This document shows, piece after piece, positions 43,932 through 53,330 of a stretch of DNA of 64,000 bases. The position numbers were made by a program, and so were the translations under genes. Below the pieces are notes generated by a model that was not told where the DNA came from, did not search any database, and was given only the letters and a program-made list of their open reading frames with translations. Every line of letters begins with the position of its first letter. The stretch's first letter is position 1. Origin of the DNA: Arcobacter sp. LC1 (GTDB lineage Bacteria; Campylobacterota; Campylobacteria; Campylobacterales; Arcobacteraceae); assembly GCA_021378565.1 (NCBI GenBank), contig JAACJU010000004.1:60151-124150 (forward strand), written 5' to 3'.

Positions 43932-44605
43932 GAAAGGCCTTTTAATTTTTCCAAAGCTTTTTCTGCAGCGCCTTGCTGAGCAAGTTTTTTACTTTTTGCT
44001 AAAGCCTTTGCAAAATATTCTTCATTTATCCAAATAGAAACTTCAAATTCTTTTTTATGGTCAGGTCCATAAGAATTATCGAGTTTATAAACAGGAATAG
44101 TCCCAAATTGTGCTTGAGTTACTTCTTGCAAGGCTGTTTTATAATCAGAAAATAAAACTTCAAGACTTATTTCTTCATAATTTTTGTCTAAAAGTTTTAA
44201 AATTATTTTTTTTAATATATCAAGCCCAGCTTCGATATAAATTGCGCCCATTACAGCTTCAAAAGCATCTGAGAGCAAAGAAGCTTTTAGCCTTCCTTGG
44301 TTTCGCTCTTCTGCATTGGATATAAAAAGATAATTTCCTAAATCTATAGAATTAGCAAGTTTTGTAAAGCCTGATTCATTTACTAAAGAGGCTCTTATTT
44401 TTGACAATTCCCCTTCATCTGAAGTTGGAAATTTTTGAAATAAATACTCTCCAACAATAAGATTAAGTACTGCGTCTCCTAAAAATTCTAGACGTTCATT
44501 GTTGTAGGGTTTTTTGTAACTTTTATGTGTGAGTGCTTCGATTATTAGATTTTCATCTTTAAACTGATAATCTAAACACTCTTCTAAAAACTGATGCTTT
44601 TTCAT
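43928..44605 (-). CDS. rnc: Ribonuclease III
   Basis: A 225-residue double-strand RNA endonuclease. The nuclease signature ERLEFLGDAVLNLIVGEYLF (about 38-57) has the conserved Glu and Asp ligands; the second acidic cluster is in DAFEAVMGAIYIEAG (about 112-126). The C-terminal dsRNA-binding domain ends with KKLAQQGAAEKALEKLK. It starts in an ATGA overlap with rnhA. RNase III would be a natural partner for any structured or pairing small RNA, such as those at 38.3-38.9 kb. Confidence 0.96.
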   Translation of the reverse strand: MKKHQFLEECLDYQFKDENLIIEALTHKSYKKPYNNERLEFLGDAVLNLIVGEYLFQKFPTSDEGELSKIRASLVNESGFTKLANSIDLGNYLFISNAEERNQGRLKASLLSDAFEAVMGAIYIEAGLDILKKIILKLLDKNYEEISLEVLFSDYKTALQEVTQAQFGTIPVYKLDNSYGPDHKKEFEVSIWINEEYFAKALAKSKKLAQQGAAEKALEKLKGLS

Positions 44606-45054
44606 TTCATTTTGCTCCCTTTTTGTATTTTAGTAGCTTCATTCCTCGCTAGTTCATCACAACGCTCATTTTCAGCGTGTCCAGCGTGTCCTTTTACCCA
44701 ATTTGCTTTTATCTTGTGTTGCTTTGAAATTTCTAAGTATTCTTGCCATAAATCTTGATTTTTAATTGCAGTTTTATTTGCAGTTTTAAAGCCATTTTTA
44801 AGCCAATTAGCTAACCAAAGATTTATACCATTTACTACATATTTTGAATCACTAAAAACTTCGACTATGCACGCTTCCTTAAGTGCTTTTAAGCCCTCAA
44901 TCACAGCTAACAATTCCATTTGATTATTTGTTGTTTCTTCTTTCCCACCACTAATTTCTTTTTCATGCCCCTCATATTTTATTATACTTGCGTACCCTCC
45001 AGCGCCAGGGTTACCCAAAGATGAGCCGTCACTGTAAAGATTGATTTTTTTCAA
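44602..45054 (-). CDS. rnhA: Ribonuclease HI
   Basis: A 150-residue RNase H removing RNA from RNA-DNA hybrids. The catalytic acids are in LYSDGSSLGNPGAGGYA (Asp), NNQMELLAVIEGL (Glu), VFSDSKYVVNGI (Asp) and ENERCDELARNEA (Asp), with the handle helix (NLWLANWLKNGFKT) present. It starts 26 bases inside the upstream TPR gene and overlaps rnc by 4 bases. Confidence 0.96.
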   Translation of the reverse strand: MKKINLYSDGSSLGNPGAGGYASIIKYEGHEKEISGGKEETTNNQMELLAVIEGLKALKEACIVEVFSDSKYVVNGINLWLANWLKNGFKTANKTAIKNQDLWQEYLEISKQHKIKANWVKGHAGHAENERCDELARNEATKIQKGSKMK

Positions 45055-46138
45055 GTAAACTCCTAGTTAAAACAGCTTGAACTTTGCTGTTTAAAATGCT
45101 ATGACATTGCGGACATCTTGTGTTGTACATAGGAAAAACTTTTTTGCATTTTTGGCAAATAAATTCAAAATTTAAATCTGCTCTTGCCTTGGAATGGTTT
45201 TTTCTAAGTGCAATTAATACATCAAGCACAAAAATATCACTTTGCTCTTTTGCATTTATATAAGCTTTTGCTGTATATAATTCGCTAAGAAGTTTGCTCT
45301 CACTCACACAATCAAAATCCACATCATTAAAATCTAAAAACCATAATAAATCAAGGTGTTTTGATAAATCAAAAATCTTTAAATTTTCCCAAAATTCTTG
45401 CTTGTTAAATCTTAGTAAAAATCCAACCAACAAACGCTCAATAGAAGCATTTTCTTTAAAAAGTTCAAAGAGTTTTTTTGTCTTTTTTTCAAATGATAAA
45501 ATAGGATTATAAGCCACTCCTAAAGCGTTTATATAAGCTTTTTCTAGCTTAATATCTTGTCCTAATTCTTCTAAAGAACTTAAAATAGCTTTTGCACTTT
45601 CTAGCTCTTTAAGTTTTTCATAGGTATATAAAAGATAAGTAAGAACTTCTTCATTTCTTGGAGAAAATTTTAGAATTTGCAAATAAATATCTTTAGCTCT
45701 TTGTAAAAAACCACCTTTAAAATACGTTTTTCCTAGCAATTCTAGCAATTCTTCTTTTTTTACCTTATCATTTACATGTTCTAACAAAGCTTGATAAACG
45801 CTAATAGCTTTATTGTATTCTCCTTTATAAAGAAAAGTAGATGCTAAAAGCACTATTGAGTCAAAAGGAAGATTATAAGTTGCGTATAAATGCACATAAT
45901 CATCTTCTTTTAAATTGCCAAGCTCAAAGCGCTTTAGTAATTTTCTGTATTCTCCTCTTGCTTTTTTTTCTTTGTAAAGAGAAAAAGAATAAGTAATAAA
46001 AGATATGGCAAAAACAAATGCTACAAGGGTTATGAGACCCAAAAGAGGGTCTCTATAACTTAGGAATAAACCATTCAAAAATAAACCTTTTTTATCTGAA
46101 GTTATAAGTAATAATAGCATATTTACTATAAAAATCAA
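45029..46138 (-). CDS. TPR protein with C-terminal zinc ribbon, LapB/YciM-like layout
   Basis: A 369-residue membrane-anchored protein. A hydrophobic segment at about 33-55 is followed by tetratricopeptide-like helices (YNKAISVYQALLEHV and AKDIYLQILKFSPRNEE among them). The C-terminus has a rubredoxin-like zinc site, CQKC then CPQC (about 331-347). This domain order is that of LapB/YciM, which controls lipopolysaccharide synthesis in enterobacteria; whether that role holds here is an inference. It is the first gene of the rnhA-rnc-aroC operon, matching the order recalled around C. jejuni dnaG. Confidence 0.65.
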   Translation of the reverse strand: MIFIVNMLLLLITSDKKGLFLNGLFLSYRDPLLGLITLVAFVFAISFITYSFSLYKEKKARGEYRKLLKRFELGNLKEDDYVHLYATYNLPFDSIVLLASTFLYKGEYNKAISVYQALLEHVNDKVKKEELLELLGKTYFKGGFLQRAKDIYLQILKFSPRNEEVLTYLLYTYEKLKELESAKAILSSLEELGQDIKLEKAYINALGVAYNPILSFEKKTKKLFELFKENASIERLLVGFLLRFNKQEFWENLKIFDLSKHLDLLWFLDFNDVDFDCVSESKLLSELYTAKAYINAKEQSDIFVLDVLIALRKNHSKARADLNFEFICQKCKKVFPMYNTRCPQCHSILNSKVQAVLTRSLLEKNQSLQ

Positions 46139-46168
46139 CTCAGCAAAATTATTTTTACTTTAATACTG

Positions 46169-46174
46169 TATAAT
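46169..46174 (+). promoter_or_regulatory. -10 box placing the dnaG transcript start at its ATG
   Basis: TGTATAAT ends 6 bases before the dnaG ATG at 46181. With a usual 6-8 base distance, transcription would begin at or within the start codon, and there is no ribosome binding site. A leaderless mRNA is inferred. Confidence 0.5.
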
Positions 46175-46180
46175 AATTAA

Positions 46181-47800
46181 ATGATTTCAAAAAACTCAAT
46201 ACAAAATTTAAAAAACCATATAGATATAGTTGATGTAATATCTCAGTTCATTGAACTTAAAAGAGCAGGAGCTAATTTTAAAGCGTGTTGCCCTTTTCAC
46301 GGCGAAGATACACCATCTTTTGTAGTAAGCCCAGCTAAACAGATTTATCATTGCTTTGGTTGTGGGGTTGGAGGTGACGCTATTGAGTTTGTAAAACAAT
46401 ATGAAAAACTAGACTATGTCCCAACTATTGAAAAAATAGCTTCTATGTGTAATTTTGATTTAGAATATACAAGCTCAGAAAAAAGGCAAGATACAAAAGT
46501 TTTAGAAAATATTTTAAAGTATTATCAAAAACTTTTTATTTCAAACCAAGAGGCAAATAATTATATGCTAAATAGGGGTGTATTTGAGTCTTCTTTAGAA
46601 AAATTTGAGTTAGGTTTGGCTCCAAGCTCACAGCAAAGCATAGATTTTTTAAAAAGTAATTTTTATAACCTAGCCGATGCGCAAAATTTGGGTCTAATAG
46701 CAAGTGGAGAAAATGGGCTTTATGCAAGGTTTATTCATAGAATAATTTTTCCAATTTATAATCAAAATGATAAATTAGTAGGCTTTGGTGGGCGAACCAT
46801 AACAGATCATAATGCTAAATATATAAATTCCCCTCAAACGCAAATATTTAATAAATCAAGCTTATTATATGGCTACAATCTGGCAAAAAAAGAGATTTTT
46901 AAGAAAAAAGAGATAATCATTACCGAGGGCTATATAGATGTAATTATGTTACACCAAGCAGGTTTTACAAATTCAGTTGCAACACTAGGTACTGCTTTAA
47001 CAAAAGAGCATCTTCCTTTATTAAGAAGAGCAGGAGCTAAAATAATTATGGCGTATGATGGAGATAATGCTGGATTAAATGCTGCGCTTAAAGCTAGTAT
47101 TTTACTTTCTCATGGAGATTTTGCAGGTGGTGTTGTAATATTTGAAAAAGGTTTTGATCCTGCTGATATGGTAAAAGCTAAGAAGATAAAAGATTTGCAA
47201 GACTTGTTTTTTAAGGCAAAATCTTTTGTGCCTTTTGTGCTTGATTATAAAATATCTTTATATAATATATCATTTCCTGAGCAAAAACAACTAGCTTTAA
47301 ATGACGTGAACGCTTATTTAAAAGGCTTAAGCCCCTTACTTCAAGAAGAATATTCTAGATATGTTGCAAGAGCTTTAAGCATTAATATAAGGTTAGTGCA
47401 AAGTCAAAGCACAAATAGTTCACAAAACATCAAGCAAAAAGTAAGGCTTGATTTAGCAGAATTGCAAGTTATAAAAACCTTACTTGAAAAGCCAACTTGG
47501 CTAGATATTGTTTTAGAGCATTTAAATTCAAATGTTTTTAAAACGCACAAGAACGAATTTGAAATGCTTGTATCTAAAAATAAAGATGAGCATCTACGAG
47601 GAATTTTATTACAAGAAAATATAAAAGTTTTAAGTAAAGATGAATTAAAAATGCAAGTAGTCAAAATGTTAGTACCATTTTATAAAGATAAAATAACAAA
47701 ATTAAAAGAGCAAAATTTAAGTATTAAAGAAACTGGTTTTAAAGCTAGAGAATATAAAGAAAAAATCAAAGATTTAATGAGCCTAAAATTTGGTTTTTAG
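46181..47800 (+). CDS. dnaG: DNA primase
   Basis: A 539-residue replication primase. The N-terminal zinc finger is CCPFHGEDTPSF then YHCFGCGVGGD (about 36-66). The catalytic core includes GFGGRTI, SLLYGYNLAKK and the Toprim domain with EGYIDVIMLHQAGFTNSVATLGT and YDGDNAGLNAA (about 246-313). The C-terminal helicase-binding part is weakly conserved. It is divergent from the TPR gene across 42 bases and probably leaderless. Confidence 0.96.
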   Translation: MISKNSIQNLKNHIDIVDVISQFIELKRAGANFKACCPFHGEDTPSFVVSPAKQIYHCFGCGVGGDAIEFVKQYEKLDYVPTIEKIASMCNFDLEYTSSEKRQDTKVLENILKYYQKLFISNQEANNYMLNRGVFESSLEKFELGLAPSSQQSIDFLKSNFYNLADAQNLGLIASGENGLYARFIHRIIFPIYNQNDKLVGFGGRTITDHNAKYINSPQTQIFNKSSLLYGYNLAKKEIFKKKEIIITEGYIDVIMLHQAGFTNSVATLGTALTKEHLPLLRRAGAKIIMAYDGDNAGLNAALKASILLSHGDFAGGVVIFEKGFDPADMVKAKKIKDLQDLFFKAKSFVPFVLDYKISLYNISFPEQKQLALNDVNAYLKGLSPLLQEEYSRYVARALSINIRLVQSQSTNSSQNIKQKVRLDLAELQVIKTLLEKPTWLDIVLEHLNSNVFKTHKNEFEMLVSKNKDEHLRGILLQENIKVLSKDELKMQVVKMLVPFYKDKITKLKEQNLSIKETGFKAREYKEKIKDLMSLKFGF

Positions 47801-47900
47801 TCTCTAAAAAATAAAAAATACTTAATTCTTTTATCTAAAACAAGCAAGTCCAAAGCATTTACTAAGTAAAATGAGATAACAAATACAAAAAAGGATTAAA

Positions 47901-48275
47901 ATGCAAATTATTCATACAGATAAAGCACCAGCTGCAATCGGGCCATATTCTCAAGCTATTAAATTGGGTGGACTTCTATATACTTCAGGACAAATTCCTT
48001 TGAAAGAAAATGGACAAATGATAGGTCAAGGTATCAAAGAGCAAACAAGACAAGTAATGCAAAATCTTGAAGCTGTTTTAAAAGCTGGAGATAGTAGTTT
48101 AAAAGAAGTGATAAAAACTACAATTTTTTTAAAAAGCATGAATGACTTTGCTGATGTAAATGAAGTTTATGGAGAATTTTTTAAAGACCATAAACCAGCT
48201 AGAAGTACAGTTGCTGTGCAAACTTTGCCAAAAGATGCTCTTGTTGAGATTGAAGCTATCGCTCAATTAAACTAA
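47901..48275 (+). CDS. ridA: RidA-family enamine/imine deaminase
   Basis: A 124-residue YjgF/YER057c/UK114 protein that hydrolyses reactive 2-aminoacrylate. Family motifs are IGPYSQAIKLGGLLYTSGQIP near the N-terminus (read from about 14-34), NLEAVLKAGDSSL, and the active-site arginine in ARSTVAVQTLPKDALVEIEAIA (about 101). AAGGA precedes the ATG. It stands alone between dnaG and rplU. Confidence 0.93.
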   Translation: MQIIHTDKAPAAIGPYSQAIKLGGLLYTSGQIPLKENGQMIGQGIKEQTRQVMQNLEAVLKAGDSSLKEVIKTTIFLKSMNDFADVNEVYGEFFKDHKPARSTVAVQTLPKDALVEIEAIAQLN

Positions 48276-48290
48276 AAAAAAATTAGAAAA

Positions 48291-48357
48291 ACTAAAATTT
48301 CCAAGCAAAATAGGTCTTAAAGTTTTGGCTTAAACTTATTTTAAAGGAAATTTTAGT
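48291..48357. repeat. 12-bp inverted repeat with long loop in the rplU leader
   Basis: ACTAAAATTTCC (48291-48302) and GGAAATTTTAGT (48346-48357) are exact reverse complements 43 bases apart, 58 bases before the rplU ATG. It could be a terminator of ridA or a leader structure controlling the ribosomal protein operon; no T-tract follows. Confidence 0.55.
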
Positions 48358-48414
48358 ATTATTTGCCTTCAATAATCTAGCATTAGAAATTATTATAAAT
48401 TTAGAGGATTAAAT

Positions 48415-48732
48415 ATGTATGCGATAATAAAAAATGGCGGGAAACAATACAAAGTTCAAGAGGGTGATATTTTAGATATTGATTATCTAGGAAAACCAGC
48501 AAAAGAAAAAATCGAACTTAAAGATATTCTAGCTATCAATGACGGAGAGTTAAAACTAGCTGATAAGCTTGGAAATGCTAAGGTTCAAGCTGAGGTTATC
48601 TTAGATGGGACTGGTACAAACAGAGCAAAAAAAATAATTATTTACAAAAAAAGAAGAAGAAAAGATAGTAAGTTAAAAAGAGGTTTTAGACGAAGTTTTA
48701 CTAAAATCAAAATTACAAAAATCGCTGCATAA
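48415..48732 (+). CDS. rplU: 50S ribosomal protein L21
   Basis: A 105-residue large-subunit protein that binds 23S rRNA. It begins MYAIIKNGGKQYKVQEGD, and the basic C-terminal part KKIIIYKKRRRKDSKLKRG is characteristic. The operon rplU-rpmA-obgE is conserved in many bacteria. GAGGA precedes the ATG. Confidence 0.97.
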   Translation: MYAIIKNGGKQYKVQEGDILDIDYLGKPAKEKIELKDILAINDGELKLADKLGNAKVQAEVILDGTGTNRAKKIIIYKKRRRKDSKLKRGFRRSFTKIKITKIAA

Positions 48733-48746
48733 AAAGGAGATAGCAA

Positions 48747-49004
48747 ATGGCTCACAAGAAAGGTCAAGGAAGTACGCAGAATAATAGAGATTCAGCAGGA
48801 AGAAGGCTAGGTGTCAAAAAATTTGGTGGAGAAGTTGTTCGAGCTGGAAATATTATTATAAGACAAAGAGGTACGAAAGTGCATGTTGGAAATAATGTAG
48901 GCATAGGAAAAGACCACACAATTTATGCACTCATTGATGGTGTTGTAAAATTTGAAATAAAAGATAAAAAAAGAAAAAAAGTTTCAGTTTACTGCGCTTC
49001 ATAG
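48747..49004 (+). CDS. rpmA: 50S ribosomal protein L27
   Basis: An 85-residue protein reaching the peptidyl-transferase centre. It begins [20 protein letters not shown] with no N-terminal extension needing cleavage, and continues [27 protein letters not shown] precedes the ATG. A terminator hairpin lies between it and obgE. Confidence 0.97.
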   Translation: MAHKKGQGSTQNNRDSAGRRLGVKKFGGEVVRAGNIIIRQRGTKVHVGNNVGIGKDHTIYALIDGVVKFEIKDKKRKKVSVYCAS

Positions 49005-49031
49005 TTTTTGGTTTATCAAATTTACGAAAAA

Positions 49032-49061
49032 GGGTGCTAGTTTGCTAGTACCCTTTTTTTT
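49032..49061 (+). terminator. Rho-independent terminator between rpmA and obgE
   Basis: GGGTGCTAG (49032-49040) pairs with CTAGTACCC (49045-49053; one G-U pair) over a TTTG loop, preceded by AAAAA and followed by eight T. It is the most typical terminator in the window and should reduce transcription from the ribosomal protein genes into obgE. Confidence 0.88.
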
Positions 49062-49079
49062 ATTTAATGGAGTAATAAA

Positions 49080-50171
49080 GTGTTTATAGATAGTGTAAAA
49101 ATTTTAGTAAGTTCAGGAAAAGGAGGGCCAGGTTGCTCTTCTTTTAGGCGAGAAAAGTTTGTAGTAAAAGGCGGACCTGATGGAGGAGATGGAGGCAGAG
49201 GCGGAGATTTGGCATTTTTAGTCTCACAAAATACTGATACTCTTGCTTGGTATAAAGGTAAAAATATTTTAAGATCTGAGAACGGTAAAGGAGGAATGGG
49301 GCGAAATAAAACTGGAAAATCAGCCTCCACTTTAAAACTTATTGTGCCTCCTGGAACGCAAGTATTTGATGATGATACAAATGAATTATTACTTGATTTA
49401 CTTGTGCTTGATAAAGAATATACTTTTTTAGAAGGTGGGAAAGGTGGACTTGGAAATACGCACTTTAAAAATTCAAGAAACCAAAGACCTACATATTTTC
49501 AACCAGGGCTCAAAGGAGTTGAAAAAAATATAAGATTAGAGCTGAAATTAATCGCAGATACAGGTTTGCTAGCTTTTCCAAATGTAGGAAAATCGACTCT
49601 AATCTCAACTATTTCAAATGCAAGACCTGAGGTAGCAAATTATGAATTTACAACTTTGACACCAAAGCTTGGGCTTGTTGAGGTTGGTGAATATTCATCT
49701 TTTTTGATGGCTGATATTCCTGGTATTATCGGTGGAGCGAGCGAAGGAAAAGGTTTAGGACTTAAGTTTTTAAAGCATATTGAAAGAACTAAAACCTTAC
49801 TTTTTATGATTGATATTTCAAGTTATAGAGATATTTATGCTCAATTTGAAACGCTAAAAAAAGAAATAAGTCATTTTTCAGATGCCCTTGCACAAAAACC
49901 TTTTGGCTTAGTTTTTACAAAAATTGATACAAAAAAAGATGAAGATGTAAACGCTATTTTAAAAGATTTTATCAAAAGTTTAGGGCTTAAACTTGGCAAA
50001 GAAAATTCTTATGGTTTTGAAGAAAAATTAAATTATTTTATGCAAGATATGGTTTTAGAAAAATTCGATAGAACCAAACCATTTTTTATTTTACCAATTT
50101 CTTCAGTAACCCACAGAAATATAAAACCTTTGAAATTTGTACTTTATGATTTAATCGGCCTGCTTAAGTGA
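49080..50171 (+). CDS. obgE: Obg-family ribosome assembly GTPase
   Basis: A 363-residue GTPase of large-subunit assembly. The glycine-rich Obg domain ([13 protein letters not shown] and [11 protein letters not shown]) fills about residues 1-158. The G domain has G1 [14 protein letters not shown] (GFPNVGKS with A), G3 [13 protein letters not shown] and G4 FTKIDT. The start is GTG at 49080 with GGAG 9 bases upstream. It overlaps proB by 4 bases. Confidence 0.95.
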   Translation: MFIDSVKILVSSGKGGPGCSSFRREKFVVKGGPDGGDGGRGGDLAFLVSQNTDTLAWYKGKNILRSENGKGGMGRNKTGKSASTLKLIVPPGTQVFDDDTNELLLDLLVLDKEYTFLEGGKGGLGNTHFKNSRNQRPTYFQPGLKGVEKNIRLELKLIADTGLLAFPNVGKSTLISTISNARPEVANYEFTTLTPKLGLVEVGEYSSFLMADIPGIIGGASEGKGLGLKFLKHIERTKTLLFMIDISSYRDIYAQFETLKKEISHFSDALAQKPFGLVFTKIDTKKDEDVNAILKDFIKSLGLKLGKENSYGFEEKLNYFMQDMVLEKFDRTKPFFILPISSVTHRNIKPLKFVLYDLIGLLK

Positions 50172-50935
50172 AACGCATAGTTATAAAAGTTGGAAGTGCA
50201 GTCTTAACACAAGATGAACTTTTGGCTAAAACTAGGCTTGATAATTTAATGAATTTTATCCAACTTTTGCGAAAAAAAGATTATGAAGTTATTTTAGTAA
50301 GTTCAGGCGCAGTCGCTGCTGGATACACAAGTCTTAAGCTAGACATTAGTGATTTAGCGCAAAGACAAGCCCTAGCAGCTCTTGGACAGCCTTTGCTTAT
50401 GAAATATTATTATGAGGGATTTGAAAAATTAGCTATAAAATGTGCTCAAATTTTATTGATTGCTGATGATTTTAGAGCAAAAAATCGCATAGCTCACAGT
50501 AAAAATGCCATTGAAGTACTTTTGTCTCAAAATATAATCCCAATTATTAATGAAAATGATGTGATAGCAGTTGCGGAGCTATTATTTGGCGACAATGACC
50601 AATTGGCCGCAAATGTTACTTATCATTTTAATGCGAGTTTTTTAATGATTTTAACAGATGTTGATGGTTTCTATGATAAAAATCCAAAAGTTTTTGCTGA
50701 TGCAAAACTACAAAAATATATTTACAAAATTGAGCAAAAGTATTCGCAAAGCTCAAATCAAGCTAGCTCAAGTTTTGCTCAAGGCGGAATTGCTACAAAG
50801 TTAAAAGCAGCAAAATTCTTAATAGAAAAAAATATACCTACTTTTTTAAGTTCAGGCTTTGATTTAACTTATGCTAAGGAATATTTTTTAGAAAACGAGC
50901 ATAACGGCGGTACTATTTTTAAAACAAAAGATTAA
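50168..50935 (+). CDS. proB: Glutamate 5-kinase
   Basis: A 255-residue amino acid kinase for the first step of proline synthesis. [11 protein letters not shown] is at the N-terminus, [10 protein letters not shown] (about 45-54), INENDVIAV (about 121-129) and [11 protein letters not shown] follow. The C-terminal PUA domain of E. coli ProB is absent, as in other Campylobacter. The start is GTG at 50168 overlapping the obgE stop. Confidence 0.93.
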   Translation: MKRIVIKVGSAVLTQDELLAKTRLDNLMNFIQLLRKKDYEVILVSSGAVAAGYTSLKLDISDLAQRQALAALGQPLLMKYYYEGFEKLAIKCAQILLIADDFRAKNRIAHSKNAIEVLLSQNIIPIINENDVIAVAELLFGDNDQLAANVTYHFNASFLMILTDVDGFYDKNPKVFADAKLQKYIYKIEQKYSQSSNQASSSFAQGGIATKLKAAKFLIEKNIPTFLSSGFDLTYAKEYFLENEHNGGTIFKTKD

Positions 50936-50944
50936 AGGCAAGAT

Positions 50945-51889
50945 ATGAAAAAAAAGATTATTTTTATGGGAACACCTGAGTATGCTAGAATAATTTTAGA
51001 AGGCTTGTTAAAAAATGACAATATAGAAATTTTAGCAGTTTTTACCCAAGAAGATAAAAAAATAGGAAGAGGGCAGAAATTAGCTTTTCCACATATTAAG
51101 CAATTTATTGATGATAATAATCTAAACATCAAGATTTTTCAGCCAAAAAATTTAAAAAACACAGAATCTTTTGACGATATAAAAAACTTAAATCCTGATT
51201 TTATAATTGTAGCTGCTTATGGACAAATTTTGCCAAAAAATATCTTGCAACTTTGCCCTTGCATTAATCTTCATGCTTCTTTATTGCCCAAATACAGGGG
51301 AGCTAGTCCTATTCAAGAGGCAATTTTGCAAGATGAAGATTTTAGTGGGGTTACTGCGATGCTTATGGAAGAGGGTCTTGATTGTGGCGATATTTTGGGC
51401 TTTAGATATGCTAAAATAAAAGACTTAAGAGCATTTGAGCTTTTTCGGCTTTTAAGTATTATAGCTAGAGATTTAACTCTTGAAGTACTAGATAATTTTT
51501 CTAAAATAAAAGCTAAAAGCCAAGATGAAAGTTTAAGTTCTTATTGCAAAAAAATCCAAAAAAGTGCAGGAATACTTGATTTTTTAGATGCAAAAGAATG
51601 CTTTTTAAAATATCTTGCTTTTAATCCATGGCCTGGAGTGTTTAGCAAAGATGGTTTGAAATTTAGAAATTTAGAAATTTATGAAGAAGATTCAAGCAAC
51701 AAAGCAGGAGAAATTATGGAACTTAAAAAAGATTATATGATTTTAGCTTGTAAAAAAGGCTCACTTAAAATAAAAGCCTTGCAAATGCCTTCAAAAAAGA
51801 TGCTTGAATTTGAAGATTTTGTTAAAGCTTTTCAAAATTTAGAACTTAGAAAAGATTTTTTTAGCCAAATTTTTCCAAGTAAATCTTAG
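50945..51889 (+). CDS. fmt: Methionyl-tRNA formyltransferase
   Basis: A 314-residue enzyme that formylates initiator Met-tRNA. KIIFMGTPEYARIIL opens the Rossmann domain. The catalytic region INLHASLLPKYRGASPIQ (about 107-124) has the Asn-His pair, with the usual GVTAMLMEEGLDCGDIL following. The C-terminal tRNA-binding domain starts near residue 200. AAGGCAAG precedes the ATG 9 bases after proB. Confidence 0.95.
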   Translation: MKKKIIFMGTPEYARIILEGLLKNDNIEILAVFTQEDKKIGRGQKLAFPHIKQFIDDNNLNIKIFQPKNLKNTESFDDIKNLNPDFIIVAAYGQILPKNILQLCPCINLHASLLPKYRGASPIQEAILQDEDFSGVTAMLMEEGLDCGDILGFRYAKIKDLRAFELFRLLSIIARDLTLEVLDNFSKIKAKSQDESLSSYCKKIQKSAGILDFLDAKECFLKYLAFNPWPGVFSKDGLKFRNLEIYEEDSSNKAGEIMELKKDYMILACKKGSLKIKALQMPSKKMLEFEDFVKAFQNLELRKDFFSQIFPSKS

Positions 51890-51906
51890 CTTTATTAAAT
51901 TTTTTG

Positions 51907-51912
51907 TATAAT
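51907..51912 (+). promoter_or_regulatory. -10 box placing the birA transcript start at its ATG
   Basis: TGTATAAT ends 5 bases before the birA ATG at 51918, the same arrangement as at dnaG. No ribosome binding site lies between. A leaderless birA mRNA, or only weak extra transcription within the operon, is inferred. Confidence 0.45.
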
Positions 51913-51917
51913 AATTT

Positions 51918-52553
51918 ATGCAAATAATTAAACTAGAAAATGTTGATTCAACGCAAACTTATTTAAAAAATTATATCAAAAAAAATGGCTATCAAAATCC
52001 TTTGTGTATTCTAGCAAAAGAGCAGAGTGATGGGATTGGTTCAAGAGGAAATACTTGGCTAGGAGAAAAAGGAAATCTATTTATATCTTTTGTTTTTGCC
52101 AAAAATTGCCTTAACGAAGACTTACCTTTACAATCAAGTTCTATTTATTTTGCTTATATTTTGGCTGATATTTTACAAAAAAAAGGTTCAAAAATTTGGC
52201 TAAAATGGCCGAATGATTTTTATGTAAATGACAAAAAACTTGGCGGAGTACTAACAACTTTAAGCGAGGATTTGATATATTGTGGGATTGGAATGAATTT
52301 GAACTTTACATCAAATGCCTATGGTGTTTTAGACCTTAAAATAAATATTTTGAGCTTGTTAGAAGAATATTTTAAAAGTTTGGAAAGTAAGATATCATGG
52401 AAGTATATTTTTAGCAAATTTAAGCTAGAATTTTACAAGAGTAAAAGTTTTAAGTCCACAATAAAAGAAGAAAAGGTTTCTTTAGCTGATAGTGTTTTAG
52501 CAAAAGATGGTTCTATAATAATTCAAGGAAAGAGGGTCTATAGTTTAAGATGA
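51918..52553 (+). CDS. birA: Biotin-protein ligase
   Basis: A 211-residue monofunctional ligase attaching biotin to carboxylase carrier proteins. The biotin and ATP loop is in QSDGIGSRGNTW (about 36-47; the usual GRGRRGR is relaxed), then WPNDFYVNDKKLGGVL (about 95-110, catalytic Lys) and GIGMNLNF. There is no N-terminal DNA-binding domain, so it is not a repressor. It overlaps parA by 4 bases. Confidence 0.92.
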   Translation: MQIIKLENVDSTQTYLKNYIKKNGYQNPLCILAKEQSDGIGSRGNTWLGEKGNLFISFVFAKNCLNEDLPLQSSSIYFAYILADILQKKGSKIWLKWPNDFYVNDKKLGGVLTTLSEDLIYCGIGMNLNFTSNAYGVLDLKINILSLLEEYFKSLESKISWKYIFSKFKLEFYKSKSFKSTIKEEKVSLADSVLAKDGSIIIQGKRVYSLR

Positions 52554-53326
52554 CAGAAATAATAGCAATAGCCAATCAAAAAGGCGGAGTAGGAAAAACG
52601 ACAACGGCTGTAAACCTAAGTGCTGCACTTGCCTTAAGAGGAAATAGAGTACTTCTAGTTGATGCTGACCCACAAGCAAACGCTACTACAAGTTTAGGTT
52701 TTCATAGAGATACCTACGAATACAATATTTACCATGTTATGATAGGTACAAAAAAACTAAATGACATAATCTTAGATAGTGATATTGAAAATCTTAAATT
52801 AGCTCCATCAAATATTGGACTAGTCGGGGTTGAAAAAGATTTTTATACTAGCAAAACAGATAGAGAACTTGTATTAAAACGAACAATAGATCCTGTAAAA
52901 GATGACTATGATTATATAATCATAGATTCACCACCAGCACTAGGACCAATCACAATAAACACACTTAGTGCATCTGATTCTGTGCTTATTCCAATTCAGT
53001 GCGAATTTTTCGCTCTTGAAGGTTTAGCGCAGTTATTAAATACTATAAAATTAGTTCAGCAAACTATAAATCCTAGCCTAGAGATTAGAGGTTTTTTGCC
53101 TACAATGTATAGTGCGCAAAATAATTTATCTAAACAAGTTTTTTCAGATTTAGCTCAGCATTTTGAATCTAAACTATTTAGAGTAAATAAAGACTCTTAT
53201 ATAGTAATTCCTAGAAATATTAAATTAGCTGAATCTCCTAGTTTTGGTAAACCTATTATGCTTTACGATAATTTTTCATCAGGAACAAAAGCTTATGAGA
53301 ATTTAGCAAAAGCAATAACAGGATAG
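52550..53326 (+). CDS. parA: Chromosome partitioning ATPase ParA/Soj
   Basis: A 258-residue deviant-Walker ATPase. IAIANQKGGVGKTTTAVNLS is at the N-terminus (Walker A with the signature lysine), with LLVDADPQANATTSLG and YIIIDSPPALGP following. It acts with ParB in chromosome segregation. It starts in an ATGA overlap with birA and parB follows after 4 bases. Confidence 0.96.
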   Translation: MTEIIAIANQKGGVGKTTTAVNLSAALALRGNRVLLVDADPQANATTSLGFHRDTYEYNIYHVMIGTKKLNDIILDSDIENLKLAPSNIGLVGVEKDFYTSKTDRELVLKRTIDPVKDDYDYIIIDSPPALGPITINTLSASDSVLIPIQCEFFALEGLAQLLNTIKLVQQTINPSLEIRGFLPTMYSAQNNLSKQVFSDLAQHFESKLFRVNKDSYIVIPRNIKLAESPSFGKPIMLYDNFSSGTKAYENLAKAITG

Positions 53327-53330
53327 ACTT

